Assembly: GCA_023151315.1 (NCBI GenBank)
Contig: JAKLJE010000001.1
Coordinates: 186,001-250,000 of the forward strand
Length of the DNA stretch: 64,000 nt
From: Bacteroidia bacterium
GTDB taxonomy: Bacteria > Bacteroidota > Bacteroidia > Palsa-965
Direction of reading: 5' to 3'
Shown: positions 7,447 to 15,944 of the stretch, piece after piece
Layout: each line of letters opens with the position of its first letter
Numbering within the stretch: position 1 is the first letter of the stretch
Notes under the pieces: model-generated
Seen by the model: only the letters and a program-made list of their open reading frames with translations
The model's database searches: none
What the model was told of the DNA's origin: nothing
Position numbers and translations under genes: made by a program

Positions 7447-8901
7447 ATGTCGGAATTCAAACAACGTCTCGGACTTCTTGATGCAACGTCAATCGTTGCG
7501 GGCTCCATGATTGGCTCCGGAATTTTTCTCGTGAGCTCCACAATGGCGCGCGATCTCGGATCTTCCGGCTGGCTGATGGTCGCTTGGATTCTCAGCGGCG
7601 CAATTACTCTCGCAGCAGCTTTAAGTTACGGAGAGCTCGCAGGTATGATGCCGGAGGCAGGCGGACAATACGTGTACATTCGTCGCGCGTGGGGAAAAAT
7701 TCCTGCATTCCTTTATGGATGGACAGTTTTCAGTGTAATTCAAACCGGAGTGATCGCAGCTGTTGCAACCGCTTTCGCAAATTATACATCAGAACTTATT
7801 CCGGCTCTTGCAGCGAAACATGTTATTGCAGATTTCGGATGGTTCAGCATTACACGCGCACATCTCGTTGCTGTGGCGAGTATTCTTCTGCTCACATGGC
7901 TGAATACACGAGGAGTGCAGGGCGGTGCATGGATTGCAAAGATTTTCACTTCAGCAAAATTACTCGCGCTATTTGCATTGATCATTCTCGGTTTGTACGT
8001 CGGTTTCAGTCACGATACATTGTCATTGAATTTTACTGATTCGTGGACGGCTTCACGCACGTTTGAAACAGACTCCGGTTGGGTGAATGAACCATTAGTG
8101 GGAATGGGCTTGATAGCAGCGTTGGGTTTCACAATGATCAATTCACTTTTCTCAAGTGACGCATGGAACAATGTTACATTCATCGCAGGTGAAATCCGCG
8201 AACCGCACAAAAACATTCCACGAAGTCTGATACTTGGAACAGCAATCGTTACAGCGTTGTATCTGCTTGCGAATATCGCTTATCTCGCCCTGTTGCCTTT
8301 GAAAGGAAATCCTGAAGGCGCTGATGTAATGAGTCGCGGAATTCAGTTTGCTGAGCAAAGCAGAATAGGTTCGGCAGCCGCTACTGTTATCTTCGGAAAC
8401 ATTGCTTCTGCAATGATGGCTGTACTGATTATGGTATCTACATTCGGGTGCAACAACGGAATTATTCTCGCAGGCGGAAGATTGTTTTATGCTATGTCTA
8501 AAGACGGATTGTTTTTCCCGCGTGCAGGAAAACTGAACAGCAACAGTGTGCCATCATGGGCATTGTGGGCACAAGCGGTTTGGGCTTGTGCGTTGTGTTT
8601 CTCTGGTAAGTACGGTGATTTGCTTTCGTATGCAACTTTCGCATCACTCATTTTCTACATAGTAACCATCAGCGGAATTTTCAAACTCCGCAAGTCAGAG
8701 CCTCTCGCTCCGCGACCGTATAAAGCCTTAGGTTATCCGTGGATTCCTGCGCTCTATATTGTTGCTGCAACATTGATCTGTGTGGATCTGCTGTTCATGG
8801 ATGCTCGCAACTCCGGATTGGGACTTGTGCTTGTTGCACTCGGTTTCCCTCTGTATTTTGTAGTTGATCGTTTGACTTCCCGCCAGGTGAAATCAGAATA
8901 A
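7447..8901 (+). CDS. Amino acid permease, APC superfamily
   Basis: The 484-residue inner-membrane protein of about 12 TM helices carries the APC motif GSMIGSGIFLVSS in helix 1 (about residues 19-31), the segment LAGMMPEAGGQYVYIRRA in TM2-3, and SSDAWNNVTFIAGE in the central helix. The last resembles the LAT/serine-threonine exchanger group more than the preceding permease does. It should transport neutral amino acids; substrate unproven. There is no room for a promoter between the upstream terminator and the ATG, so expression probably depends on terminator read-through from the first permease. The HhH and apt genes follow closely. Confidence 0.9.
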   Translation: MSEFKQRLGLLDATSIVAGSMIGSGIFLVSSTMARDLGSSGWLMVAWILSGAITLAAALSYGELAGMMPEAGGQYVYIRRAWGKIPAFLYGWTVFSVIQTGVIAAVATAFANYTSELIPALAAKHVIADFGWFSITRAHLVAVASILLLTWLNTRGVQGGAWIAKIFTSAKLLALFALIILGLYVGFSHDTLSLNFTDSWTASRTFETDSGWVNEPLVGMGLIAALGFTMINSLFSSDAWNNVTFIAGEIREPHKNIPRSLILGTAIVTALYLLANIAYLALLPLKGNPEGADVMSRGIQFAEQSRIGSAAATVIFGNIASAMMAVLIMVSTFGCNNGIILAGGRLFYAMSKDGLFFPRAGKLNSNSVPSWALWAQAVWACALCFSGKYGDLLSYATFASLIFYIVTISGIFKLRKSEPLAPRPYKALGYPWIPALYIVAATLICVDLLFMDARNSGLGLVLVALGFPLYFVVDRLTSRQVKSE

Positions 8902-8914
8902 CGTATCTCTCATC

Positions 8915-9805
8915 GTGAAAAAAATCATTGCAATACTAACCTTCACGAAACCGGAACGCAACGGGTTGATTGTATTGAGTGTTGTGCTCATTCTGTTTAC
9001 TTCATATTTCCTCTTCCGCGATAACTCAACGGATTCGATCGGTGAGCTTCCCTTGGTGCAAACCGAAACTTCTCAAAAATCATCAGATACGTTCGAGCGA
9101 ATACGCAAGGAAAAGCCGGAACACAATTATGTTTCTCTTGCAGGAAACAATTCAGTTTATCAGCAGAAGGAGTTGTTTTTCTTCAATCCGAATACAATTA
9201 CTGAAGAAGAGTGGATCCGCCTTGGATTTTCTCCCGCACAAGCACAGAATATTATGAAGTTCCGATCCAAAGGAGGAAATTTCAAACGCAAGGAAGATCT
9301 GCGCAAGCTTTATGTGGTTTCTCCGGAACGTTACGCTGAACTGGAGCAATACATTACAATACCAGCTGATACTTTGTCTGCATCGACAAATGTTAAAAAA
9401 CACTTGCCTGTTGTAATCGAACTGAATGCGGCTGATACAGCTTTACTGTCAACCTTGAATGGAATCGGAACTGTGTTTGCAATGCGTATTGTTGCTTACA
9501 GAGAACTGCTCGGCGGATTTCATCACAAACAGCAATTACTTGAAGTATTCGGCATGGATCAGGAAAAGTACTCTTTGATAGAGCCAAACATCAAGGTGGA
9601 TTCAACTTACATCCGGAAAATTAACGTGAATCAGTCTTCGGCGTCCGATTTGAAAAAGCATCCATACATTTCACCGGGTGTTGCAAATGCCCTTGTAAAT
9701 TATCGCAAAGCACACGGCTCATTCCGCCAACTTTCCGACATCATGAAATGTCATTTGGTCAATGCCGAATTATACCGTAAAATTGCGCCTTACCTTACAA
9801 TCTGA
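8915..9805 (+). CDS. Membrane-anchored helix-hairpin-helix protein, ComEA-like
   Basis: The 296-residue protein starts with GTG at 8915. One N-terminal membrane helix (about residues 17-36, GLIVLSVVLILFTSYFLF) is followed by three helix-hairpin-helix units: LGFSPAQAQNIMKF, LNGIGTVFAMRIVAYRELLG and ISPGVANALVNYRKAHG. Such units bind DNA backbone without sequence preference. ComEA-type proteins act in DNA uptake at the cell envelope, and the topology (anchor, then DNA-binding part outside) fits that, but no competence gene is nearby. It lies 13 bases after the permease, and apt starts at the very next base after its stop. Confidence 0.8.
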   Translation: MKKIIAILTFTKPERNGLIVLSVVLILFTSYFLFRDNSTDSIGELPLVQTETSQKSSDTFERIRKEKPEHNYVSLAGNNSVYQQKELFFFNPNTITEEEWIRLGFSPAQAQNIMKFRSKGGNFKRKEDLRKLYVVSPERYAELEQYITIPADTLSASTNVKKHLPVVIELNAADTALLSTLNGIGTVFAMRIVAYRELLGGFHHKQQLLEVFGMDQEKYSLIEPNIKVDSTYIRKINVNQSSASDLKKHPYISPGVANALVNYRKAHGSFRQLSDIMKCHLVNAELYRKIAPYLTI

Positions 9806-10327
9806 ATGGACGAAATTCGCAACGCAATACGACTGGTTCCTGATTTTCCTAAGCAGGGCATTCTTTTCAAAGACATTACTCCGCTGCTTCAGAACGAGAA
9901 GATCGGGAAACTGATCATCAAAGAGTTTGCTGATCGATTAAAAGGAAAACGTATTGATGCCATTGCAGGAATTGAAAGCCGCGGTTTCCTTTTCGGATAT
10001 GCTCTTGCACTGGAAATGGGTTTGCCTTTCATTCCGATCCGGAAATCAGGAAAATTGCCGTGGAAAACCGTTGGAGTTGATTATGCTTTGGAATACGGTA
10101 CTGCCAGAATTGAAATGCATCAGGATGCTGTTACAAGTGGAATGCATGTAATGGTTCACGACGATTTGTTAGCGACGGGCGGAACTGCAGCTGCCGCGGC
10201 CAAGTTAATTCAGGGCCAAGGCGGAGTTGTTTCATGTTTTTCGTTTGTTGTCGAACTTTCCTTTCTCAAAGGAAGAGACGCATTAACGCAGTATTCAGGC
10301 GATATTATCAGTCTTGTAAACGACTGA
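9806..10327 (+). CDS. apt: Adenine phosphoribosyltransferase
   Basis: The 173-residue cytoplasmic enzyme makes AMP from adenine and PRPP in purine salvage. The diagnostic features are present: N-terminal VPDFPKQGILFKDITPLL, the segment GIESRGFLFG, and the PRPP-binding motif VMVHDDLLATGGTAAAA near residue 115. The ATG follows the TGA of the HhH gene with no gap (TGAATG), so translational coupling is likely. Length is normal for the family. Confidence 0.96.
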   Translation: MDEIRNAIRLVPDFPKQGILFKDITPLLQNEKIGKLIIKEFADRLKGKRIDAIAGIESRGFLFGYALALEMGLPFIPIRKSGKLPWKTVGVDYALEYGTARIEMHQDAVTSGMHVMVHDDLLATGGTAAAAAKLIQGQGGVVSCFSFVVELSFLKGRDALTQYSGDIISLVND

Positions 10328-10401
10328 TTTAATATTTTTCATCCGACCCTTTTTTCTCTTCCCGAAACAATTATTTTTACGCTCCCAAAACCCGGAGAAC
10401 A

Positions 10402-11544
10402 ATGGAATTTACTTTAAGTGAGAATCAGATAATGATCGCGGAAATGATCCGCAAATTCGGTGATGAACATATCCGTCCTAAACTCATGGAGTGGGACGAA
10501 GCACAGGAATTCCCTGTTCCGGTAATGAAGAAGTTGGGAGAACTTGGGTTATTGGGAGTATTAGTTCCTACTGAATATGGCGGATCCGGATTCGGATATT
10601 TCGAATACGTTACCGCACTTACCGAAATCGGTAAAATCTGCGGTTCTATCTGCCTTTCAGTTGCAGCGCACAACTCGCTCTGCACCGGACACATTCTGCA
10701 GTTCGGTACTGAAGAACAGAAGAAAAAATATCTGCCGAAACTCGCTACCGGTGAATGGATCGGTGCATGGGGATTGACCGAACAGAATACAGGATCTGAT
10801 GCCGGCGGAATGCTTACAACTGCAGTTCAGGATGGCGATTACTTTGTAATTAACGGATCGAAGAACTTCATTACTCATGCAATTTCAGGCGATGTTGCAG
10901 TTGTAATCGTTCGTACAGGAGAAAAAGGTGATTCTCACGGAATGACCGCCTTCATTATTGAAAAAGGAACGAAAGGTTTTTCTTCCGGGAAGAAAGAAAA
11001 TAAACTCGGTATGCGCGCTTCTGAAACTGCGGAGCTGATCTTCCAGGATTGCCGCGTTCACAAGAGTCAGATGCTCGGGAAAGTCGGAGAAGGATTTATT
11101 CAGGCGATGAAAGTTCTGGATGGTGGACGTATTTCCATCGCTGCAGTATCTCTCGGTATTGCGAGAGGCGCATATGAGGCGGCGTTGAAATATTCCAAAG
11201 AGCGTCATCAATTCGGAAAATCGATCAGCGCATTTCAGGCTATTGCTTTCAAGTTGGCTGATATGGCCACAGAAATCGATGCAGCGGAACTTCTTACATT
11301 CAAAGCTGCTGATTTGAAGAATCGTGGTGAAAAAGTAACGAAGGCTTCTGCTTTCGCTAAATATTACGCATCAGAAGTAGCAGTTCGCGTTTCAACTGAG
11401 GCAGTTCAGATTTTCGGCGGATACGGATATACAAAGGATTTCCCTGCTGAGAAGTTTTATCGCGACTCTAAACTCTGCACAATCGGGGAGGGTACATCAG
11501 AAATTCAGAAACTGGTTATTTCGCGCGAGTTGATTAAGGAATAA
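10402..11544 (+). CDS. Acyl-CoA dehydrogenase, short-chain/butyryl type
   Basis: The 380-residue flavoprotein has the ACAD layout: N-terminal helical domain, middle beta domain with [16 protein letters not shown] (FAD/acyl contact), and C-terminal four-helix domain ending [17 protein letters not shown]. That last segment contains the catalytic glutamate position of the short- and medium-chain enzymes. It should oxidise acyl-CoA to 2-enoyl-CoA with electrons passed to ETF. Its gene stands alone; a -7-like box TATTTTTA lies at 10372-10379 and a weak GGAG 6 bases ahead of the ATG. Chain length cannot be determined from sequence alone. Confidence 0.92.
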   Translation: MEFTLSENQIMIAEMIRKFGDEHIRPKLMEWDEAQEFPVPVMKKLGELGLLGVLVPTEYGGSGFGYFEYVTALTEIGKICGSICLSVAAHNSLCTGHILQFGTEEQKKKYLPKLATGEWIGAWGLTEQNTGSDAGGMLTTAVQDGDYFVINGSKNFITHAISGDVAVVIVRTGEKGDSHGMTAFIIEKGTKGFSSGKKENKLGMRASETAELIFQDCRVHKSQMLGKVGEGFIQAMKVLDGGRISIAAVSLGIARGAYEAALKYSKERHQFGKSISAFQAIAFKLADMATEIDAAELLTFKAADLKNRGEKVTKASAFAKYYASEVAVRVSTEAVQIFGGYGYTKDFPAEKFYRDSKLCTIGEGTSEIQKLVISRELIKE

Positions 11545-11693
11545 GGCGGCTTTTCCTTCTCATTTCATTTTATCGTACCGGATTATTTACTGATCTTTTC
11601 AGGATCAGGGTTGATCGAAATTTCGTCGGATTTCAGCCTGATTTGCCCTATTTTTATTTTGGCAAATTAAGTTACACATTAACCCTTGGTATT

Positions 11694-11804
11694 ATGATGC
11701 GCAGGCTTTTCCCCCGCCTGAACTCCGTAGCGAGCATTCAGATTTATACTTTCTGGACCACCTTAGTCCTTACAATAGTTTGCGGAGCAATTCTCATTTT
11801 TTAG
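11694..11804 (+). CDS. Possible 36-residue single-TM small protein
   Basis: The 399-base gap between the acyl-CoA dehydrogenase and the subtilase contains one candidate small frame. It encodes a basic N-terminus (MMRRLFPRLN) followed by a hydrophobic stretch (FWTTLVLTIVCGAILIF) and a stop, that is, the layout of a small membrane protein. No clear promoter or ribosome-binding site precedes it. A CTGATC/GATCAG hairpin without a T-run lies upstream at about 11590-11609. The frame could be chance. Confidence 0.25.
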   Translation: MMRRLFPRLNSVASIQIYTFWTTLVLTIVCGAILIF

Positions 11805-11901
11805 CAGCAATTGTTAACACCGTTTGTGCAGCAAATCCGGCGGTTTGTCCGTTCTGATTTCCGCTTGTCATTTGGCTTTAATTTCGTGATACTTCTCAGA
11901 G

Positions 11902-11919
11902 GTAAATGTTTACATTTAC
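11902..11919 (+). promoter_or_regulatory. -7 box of the subtilase inside an inverted repeat
   Basis: TACATTTA (11911-11918) resembles TAnnTTTG and lies 25 bases before the ATG at 11944. It overlaps a perfect 7-bp inverted repeat, GTAAATG-TTTA-CATTTAC (11902-11919). No TTG is found at the -33 position, so a regulator-dependent promoter is possible; this is inference. Confidence 0.35.
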
Positions 11920-11943
11920 GCTCTCAAAATTTTAATTGAAATC

Positions 11944-13560
11944 ATGAAAAAACTTCTGATTCTTCCGCTGGCTGCATTGTGTGTCAGCGCAACTTTTTAC
12001 CTCGCAGGTGATCCTTCTTCGGCACCGAAAAACTGGTTCAACCTTTCTTTCGCTGAGACAGGAACTCACGGCGTAGGTACCGAACGTGCTTACAAAGAAT
12101 TGCTTGCCGGTAAGAAAGCTGATACAATTATTGTGGCAGTTATCGACGGTGGTGTTGATTATACTCACGAAGATTTGAAAAACGTGATGTGGCACAATCC
12201 GGGTGAAATTCCAGGAAACAAAATCGACGACGATAAGAACGGATACGTTGATGATATCTACGGATGGAACTTCATCGGTGGTGCAAACGGAGAAAACGTT
12301 CACCACGATAACCTCGAGTTGACGCGTCAGTACCGCACCTTGAAAAAGAAATTCAAGAACAAAACTGCGGAAGACGTGCCTGCAAGTGAAAAGGCAGAAT
12401 TCGAACGTTATCTGTCAATCCAGAAAGATTACAACAAAGAATACGACGACAGCAAGAAGACGTTTGACAACATTGCCAATTTCCGTCGTATGAACAACGG
12501 ATACAAAGAAGAAATCATGAAGCGTACAGGTAAGGACACTGTTACTTACGCTGACGTGATGGAGCACAACCCTTCTGATCAATACAAGAAATACCAACTG
12601 CTTCTTAAAACGGCTATTCTCAAGAAGCCTGAAGATTGGACTTCTCTTAACGAGGAACTTGAAGAGGGTTACGAAGCATATAACAACCGTCTGGAGTATC
12701 ATCTGAACGTTGATTATGATCCGCGTAATATTGTTGGTGACAACTACGATGACGCAACTGAGCGTTTCTATGGTAATGCAGACATCAAAGGACCTGAGCC
12801 TTTCCACGGAACACACGTTGCCGGTATTATCGGCGCACAGCGCGGAAACGGACTCGGAATGGACGGTGTTTCAAATGCGGTGAAGATTATGGGAATCCGT
12901 GTTGTACCTGATGGTGATGAGCGCGATAAAGATGTCGCTAACGGAATCCGTTATGCTGTTGACAATGGTGCTAAAGTGATCAACATGAGCTTCGGTAAAT
13001 CATATTCTCACAACAAAGGCATCGTTGATGAAGCCGTGAAGTATGCTGAAAGCAAAGGAGTATTGCTTGTACACGCTGCAGGTAACGACAGCAAAGACAA
13101 TGACGCTACGAACAACTTCCCGAATCCGCGTTATGAAAATGGCGGAGCTGCTACAAACTGGATTGAGATCGGTGCTCTGAACTGGAGAACCGGAAAAAAT
13201 TCATGCGCACCGTTTACAAATTACGGACAGAAAAATGTTGATGTATTTGCTCCGGGCGTTGATATCTACTCTTGCGCTCCTGAAAGCAAATACCGCAATG
13301 CGAGCGGAACAAGTATGGCTTGCCCGGTTACTGCAGGTGTGGCAACTGTAATTTTGAATTACTATCCGACAATGACTCCGGCTCAGGTGAAAAGCACAAT
13401 CGAAAATTCTTCAGATCGTTCAATCGCTAAGAAGAAAGTGATTATCCCGGGTGAGAAGAAGAAGAAAGCAAAGTTCAGCACATTCTCACGCACTGGTGGA
13501 ATGGTAGATCTTTATGCTGCTATCAAGATGTTGCAGAATCCGGCTCCGGCAGGGAAATAA
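11944..13560 (+). CDS. Secreted subtilisin-like serine protease (S8)
   Basis: The 538-residue protein has a signal peptide (about residues 1-21) and the S8 catalytic triad: Asp68 in VIDGGVDYTHEDL, His288 in HGTHVAGIIGA and Ser457 in GTSMACPVTAG; the oxyanion Asn381 is in HAAGNDS. The distance of about 220 residues between Asp and His is far greater than in subtilisin (about 32). The extra material is a Lys/Glu-rich, mostly helical insert. There is no T9SS sorting domain and no long propeptide, so the enzyme is probably periplasmic or Sec-exported. It is a single-gene unit that ends at a terminator shared with the convergent heptose operon. Confidence 0.92.
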   Translation: MKKLLILPLAALCVSATFYLAGDPSSAPKNWFNLSFAETGTHGVGTERAYKELLAGKKADTIIVAVIDGGVDYTHEDLKNVMWHNPGEIPGNKIDDDKNGYVDDIYGWNFIGGANGENVHHDNLELTRQYRTLKKKFKNKTAEDVPASEKAEFERYLSIQKDYNKEYDDSKKTFDNIANFRRMNNGYKEEIMKRTGKDTVTYADVMEHNPSDQYKKYQLLLKTAILKKPEDWTSLNEELEEGYEAYNNRLEYHLNVDYDPRNIVGDNYDDATERFYGNADIKGPEPFHGTHVAGIIGAQRGNGLGMDGVSNAVKIMGIRVVPDGDERDKDVANGIRYAVDNGAKVINMSFGKSYSHNKGIVDEAVKYAESKGVLLVHAAGNDSKDNDATNNFPNPRYENGGAATNWIEIGALNWRTGKNSCAPFTNYGQKNVDVFAPGVDIYSCAPESKYRNASGTSMACPVTAGVATVILNYYPTMTPAQVKSTIENSSDRSIAKKKVIIPGEKKKKAKFSTFSRTGGMVDLYAAIKMLQNPAPAGK

Positions 13561-13582
13561 TCGCACTAATGATTCAAATAGA

Positions 13583-13614
13583 AAAAGCCTCTGAAAATTT
13601 CAGAGGCTTTTTTT
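13583..13614. terminator. Bidirectional terminator between subtilase and hddC
   Basis: AAAAGCCTCTGA and TCAGAGGCTTTT form a near-perfect stem. It has A-runs on the left and a T-run on the right, so it can stop transcripts from both convergent genes. Confidence 0.85.
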
Positions 13615-13641
13615 GTACTTGTTGTCAATCTGAATCCGCAA

Positions 13642-14340
13642 TTATTTGAATTCCGCCTGAGCTCTTGCATAATCTTCCGGAATGCCGATGTCAATGAAAT
13701 ATGCATCAGTCGGAAATCCGTGCAAAAGCAGATTATCTGAATATTTCCCGAAGTAATCGTTCTCAATAGAGAATGCCTGTTTTTCCGGAGTGTGTTGCAT
13801 GAATGTTTTTCTTCTCATGGCATAAACTCCTCCGTTGATCAACTGTTCTCCGGTATGTTCAGGAGATTTTTCTCTGAACGCACTGATTCGCTTTCCGTCA
13901 AGCGCAATCGTTCCATACCGTGTTCCGTCTTCCACTTTACGCAATGCTAATGTTGCATCAGCTGAACTGCTCAGATGAAATTCAAATAAATCGCGCAGCG
14001 GAACTTTAAAAAGCGTATCTCCGTTCATCGCCATCACATGCGCATCCTTACACTGTTCCATTGCCAGACGAATTCCTCCTCCGGTTCCCAAAGGTTCTTT
14101 TTCATGAGCATAATTGATCTTCATTCCGAGATATTCATTCCCGAAATGCGATTCAATTTTATCGCCCATATATCCGACGGATAAAATGCAATGCTGAATA
14201 CCGTGACTTCTTACATGCTGAAGTACGTAATGCAGAAACGGCTCTCCATTTACAGGAGCCAAAGGTTTGGGAACATCACTCACTACGGAACGCAATCGCG
14301 TGCCGAATCCACCTGCAAGTATTATTGCTTCTCTGATCAC
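13642..14340 (-). CDS. hddC: D-glycero-D-manno-heptose 1-phosphate guanylyltransferase-like nucleotidyltransferase
   Basis: The 232-residue sugar-phosphate nucleotidyltransferase starts IILAGGFGTRLRSVV, the NTP-binding signature, and has the metal-binding MNGDTLF near residue 105 plus GTGGGIRLA. Its position directly after gmhA and a GHMP heptokinase points to formation of GDP-D-glycero-alpha-D-manno-heptose (HddC role) rather than a generic mannose or glucose nucleotide. It is the last gene of the operon, 6 bases after gmhA. The role is inferred from context; family membership is firm. Confidence 0.85.
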   Translation of the reverse strand: MIREAIILAGGFGTRLRSVVSDVPKPLAPVNGEPFLHYVLQHVRSHGIQHCILSVGYMGDKIESHFGNEYLGMKINYAHEKEPLGTGGGIRLAMEQCKDAHVMAMNGDTLFKVPLRDLFEFHLSSSADATLALRKVEDGTRYGTIALDGKRISAFREKSPEHTGEQLINGGVYAMRRKTFMQHTPEKQAFSIENDYFGKYSDNLLLHGFPTDAYFIDIGIPEDYARAQAEFK

Positions 14341-14346
14341 GTAATG

Positions 14347-14931
14347 TTACTTGGGAAACAATCCGCTTTCAACCAGTTCACAAACTGTATGTCCCAACAG
14401 CATGTGGCATTCCTGAATACGCGGAGTGTCTTTGGAAGGAATATTAATCAGAATATCACAGTGTTCTTTCATCGCTCCGCCCGTTTCTCCTGTGAATCCC
14501 ACACGAAGCATTCCGTTTTCCTTTGCTTTAATCAAAGCATTGATCACGTTCTTGGAATTGCCACTTGTTGAAAGACCGATCAGTATATCTCCCGGGCGAC
14601 CCATTGCTGCAATCAGGCGACTGTAAATTAAATCGTAGCTGTAATCATTAGCTACAGCAGTGATGTAAGATGTATTCACATGAAGTGCATCGGAATTCAG
14701 CGGAGGACGATCGTAATAGAATCGTCCTGAGAGTTCTGCTGCCAGATGCTGTGCATCTGCTGCGCTTCCTCCGTTACCGCACCACAAAACTTTGTTGCCG
14801 TTTTTATACGCAGCAATAATCTTATCTGCCAATACAGTTGTTGCGTTAAGTATCGACTCGTTTTCCAGCAATGATGCTTTTAATTTTACAGAAGCTTCAA
14901 TTCTGCTCTTCAATACACTCAGGTTGTCCAT
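14347..14931 (-). CDS. gmhA: Phosphoheptose (sedoheptulose 7-phosphate) isomerase
   Basis: The 194-residue SIS-domain enzyme should convert sedoheptulose 7-phosphate to D-glycero-D-manno-heptose 7-phosphate, the entry step of ADP- and GDP-heptose synthesis. The motifs CGNGGSAADAQHLAAELSG (about 51-69), GLSTSGNSKNV and the C-terminal QECHMLLGHTVCELVE (metal-binding His and Glu) are those of GmhA. The start overlaps the end of hddA by 13 bases, a sign of translational coupling. Confidence 0.94.
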   Translation of the reverse strand: MDNLSVLKSRIEASVKLKASLLENESILNATTVLADKIIAAYKNGNKVLWCGNGGSAADAQHLAAELSGRFYYDRPPLNSDALHVNTSYITAVANDYSYDLIYSRLIAAMGRPGDILIGLSTSGNSKNVINALIKAKENGMLRVGFTGETGGAMKEHCDILINIPSKDTPRIQECHMLLGHTVCELVESGLFPK

Positions 14932-15944
14932 GTGGTTAAGCCTTGTGATGTAAAATTAAATGATTTAGTGCGTCCTCCTGCAGCTTCCAGTGCTCGTGTT
15001 ACACTGAGTCGCGTCGTGCCCGGACAATAAAAGAACATGAATCCGCCACCACCTGCTCCGGAAATTTTCCCTCCGGTTGCGCCGTTCGCCAACGCCTTTT
15101 CGTACAAATTGTCCAGCGTGGAATTCGAAATCTGCGTGGCCATTTTCTTTTTATTGATCCATCCCATATTCAGGATTTCTCCTATATGATCAACTTCCCC
15201 GCGCAGCAAACACTCCTTCATAAGTTGCGCCTGCTCCTTAAGCTTGTGCATGGCTTCAACGGCTTCAGAATTGTTCTTCTTCACGTTCTCAACCTGATGC
15301 GTGATGATGCTTGCAGAGTCCCGATTGGTTTCAGTGAAGTACAAAACAAGATTCGATTCCAATTCATTCAGAATTTCATCCTTGATTGTAAGCGGGTTTA
15401 CAATTACTTTATCGTTGGCAAGAAACTCAAGAAAATTAACACCGCCGAACGTCGCGGCATACTGATCCTGCTTGCCTCCGGCCATCTTCATTTCAATGCG
15501 CTCAATTTCAAATGCAGTATGCGCAATGTCGTATTTTCCCAATGGTAATTTGAGCCATTCAACGAATGCTCCGAGTATAGCTACAACCAGCGTTGATGAA
15601 GTTCCCAAACCTGAGCCCTGAGGCGCATCTATCCAGGTTGTCATACGGAACGACAATGGCTTGTGCGTGTACTTTCTTACTATGTGATTGTACACTCCGC
15701 ACTGCAATTCATAAGCGCGGTTATCAATTGGCAATTCACCTGCAGAATCATAAACAAACGGTGTAGGATTCGATGCAGTTACGAATTCTATTTTACCGTT
15801 ATTCAGCGGTTCAATCGTTGCGTATGCATAACTGCTGATTGTTGCATTAAGAATTGCTCCGCCAAACATGTCGGAATAAGGAGAAACATCTGTTCCTCCG
15901 CCGGCAAGTCCAAGGCGCAATGGAGCTTTGCTTTTAATTATCAT
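14919..15944 (-). CDS. hddA: D-glycero-D-manno-heptose 7-phosphate 1-kinase (GHMP kinase)
   Basis: The 341-residue GHMP kinase has the N-terminal substrate segment KAPLRLGLAGGGTDVSPYSD, the ATP loop QGSGLGTSSTLVVA (about 108-121) and the C-terminal SGAGGGGFMFFY. This combination is characteristic of HddA-type heptose kinases, which make the 1,7-bisphosphate for the GDP-heptose branch. The gene overlaps the upstream glycosyltransferase by 4 bases (ATGA) and the downstream gmhA by 13. A GmhB phosphatase, required next, is not in the window. Confidence 0.9.
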   Translation of the reverse strand: MIIKSKAPLRLGLAGGGTDVSPYSDMFGGAILNATISSYAYATIEPLNNGKIEFVTASNPTPFVYDSAGELPIDNRAYELQCGVYNHIVRKYTHKPLSFRMTTWIDAPQGSGLGTSSTLVVAILGAFVEWLKLPLGKYDIAHTAFEIERIEMKMAGGKQDQYAATFGGVNFLEFLANDKVIVNPLTIKDEILNELESNLVLYFTETNRDSASIITHQVENVKKNNSEAVEAMHKLKEQAQLMKECLLRGEVDHIGEILNMGWINKKKMATQISNSTLDNLYEKALANGATGGKISGAGGGGFMFFYCPGTTRLSVTRALEAAGGRTKSFNFTSQGLTTWTT

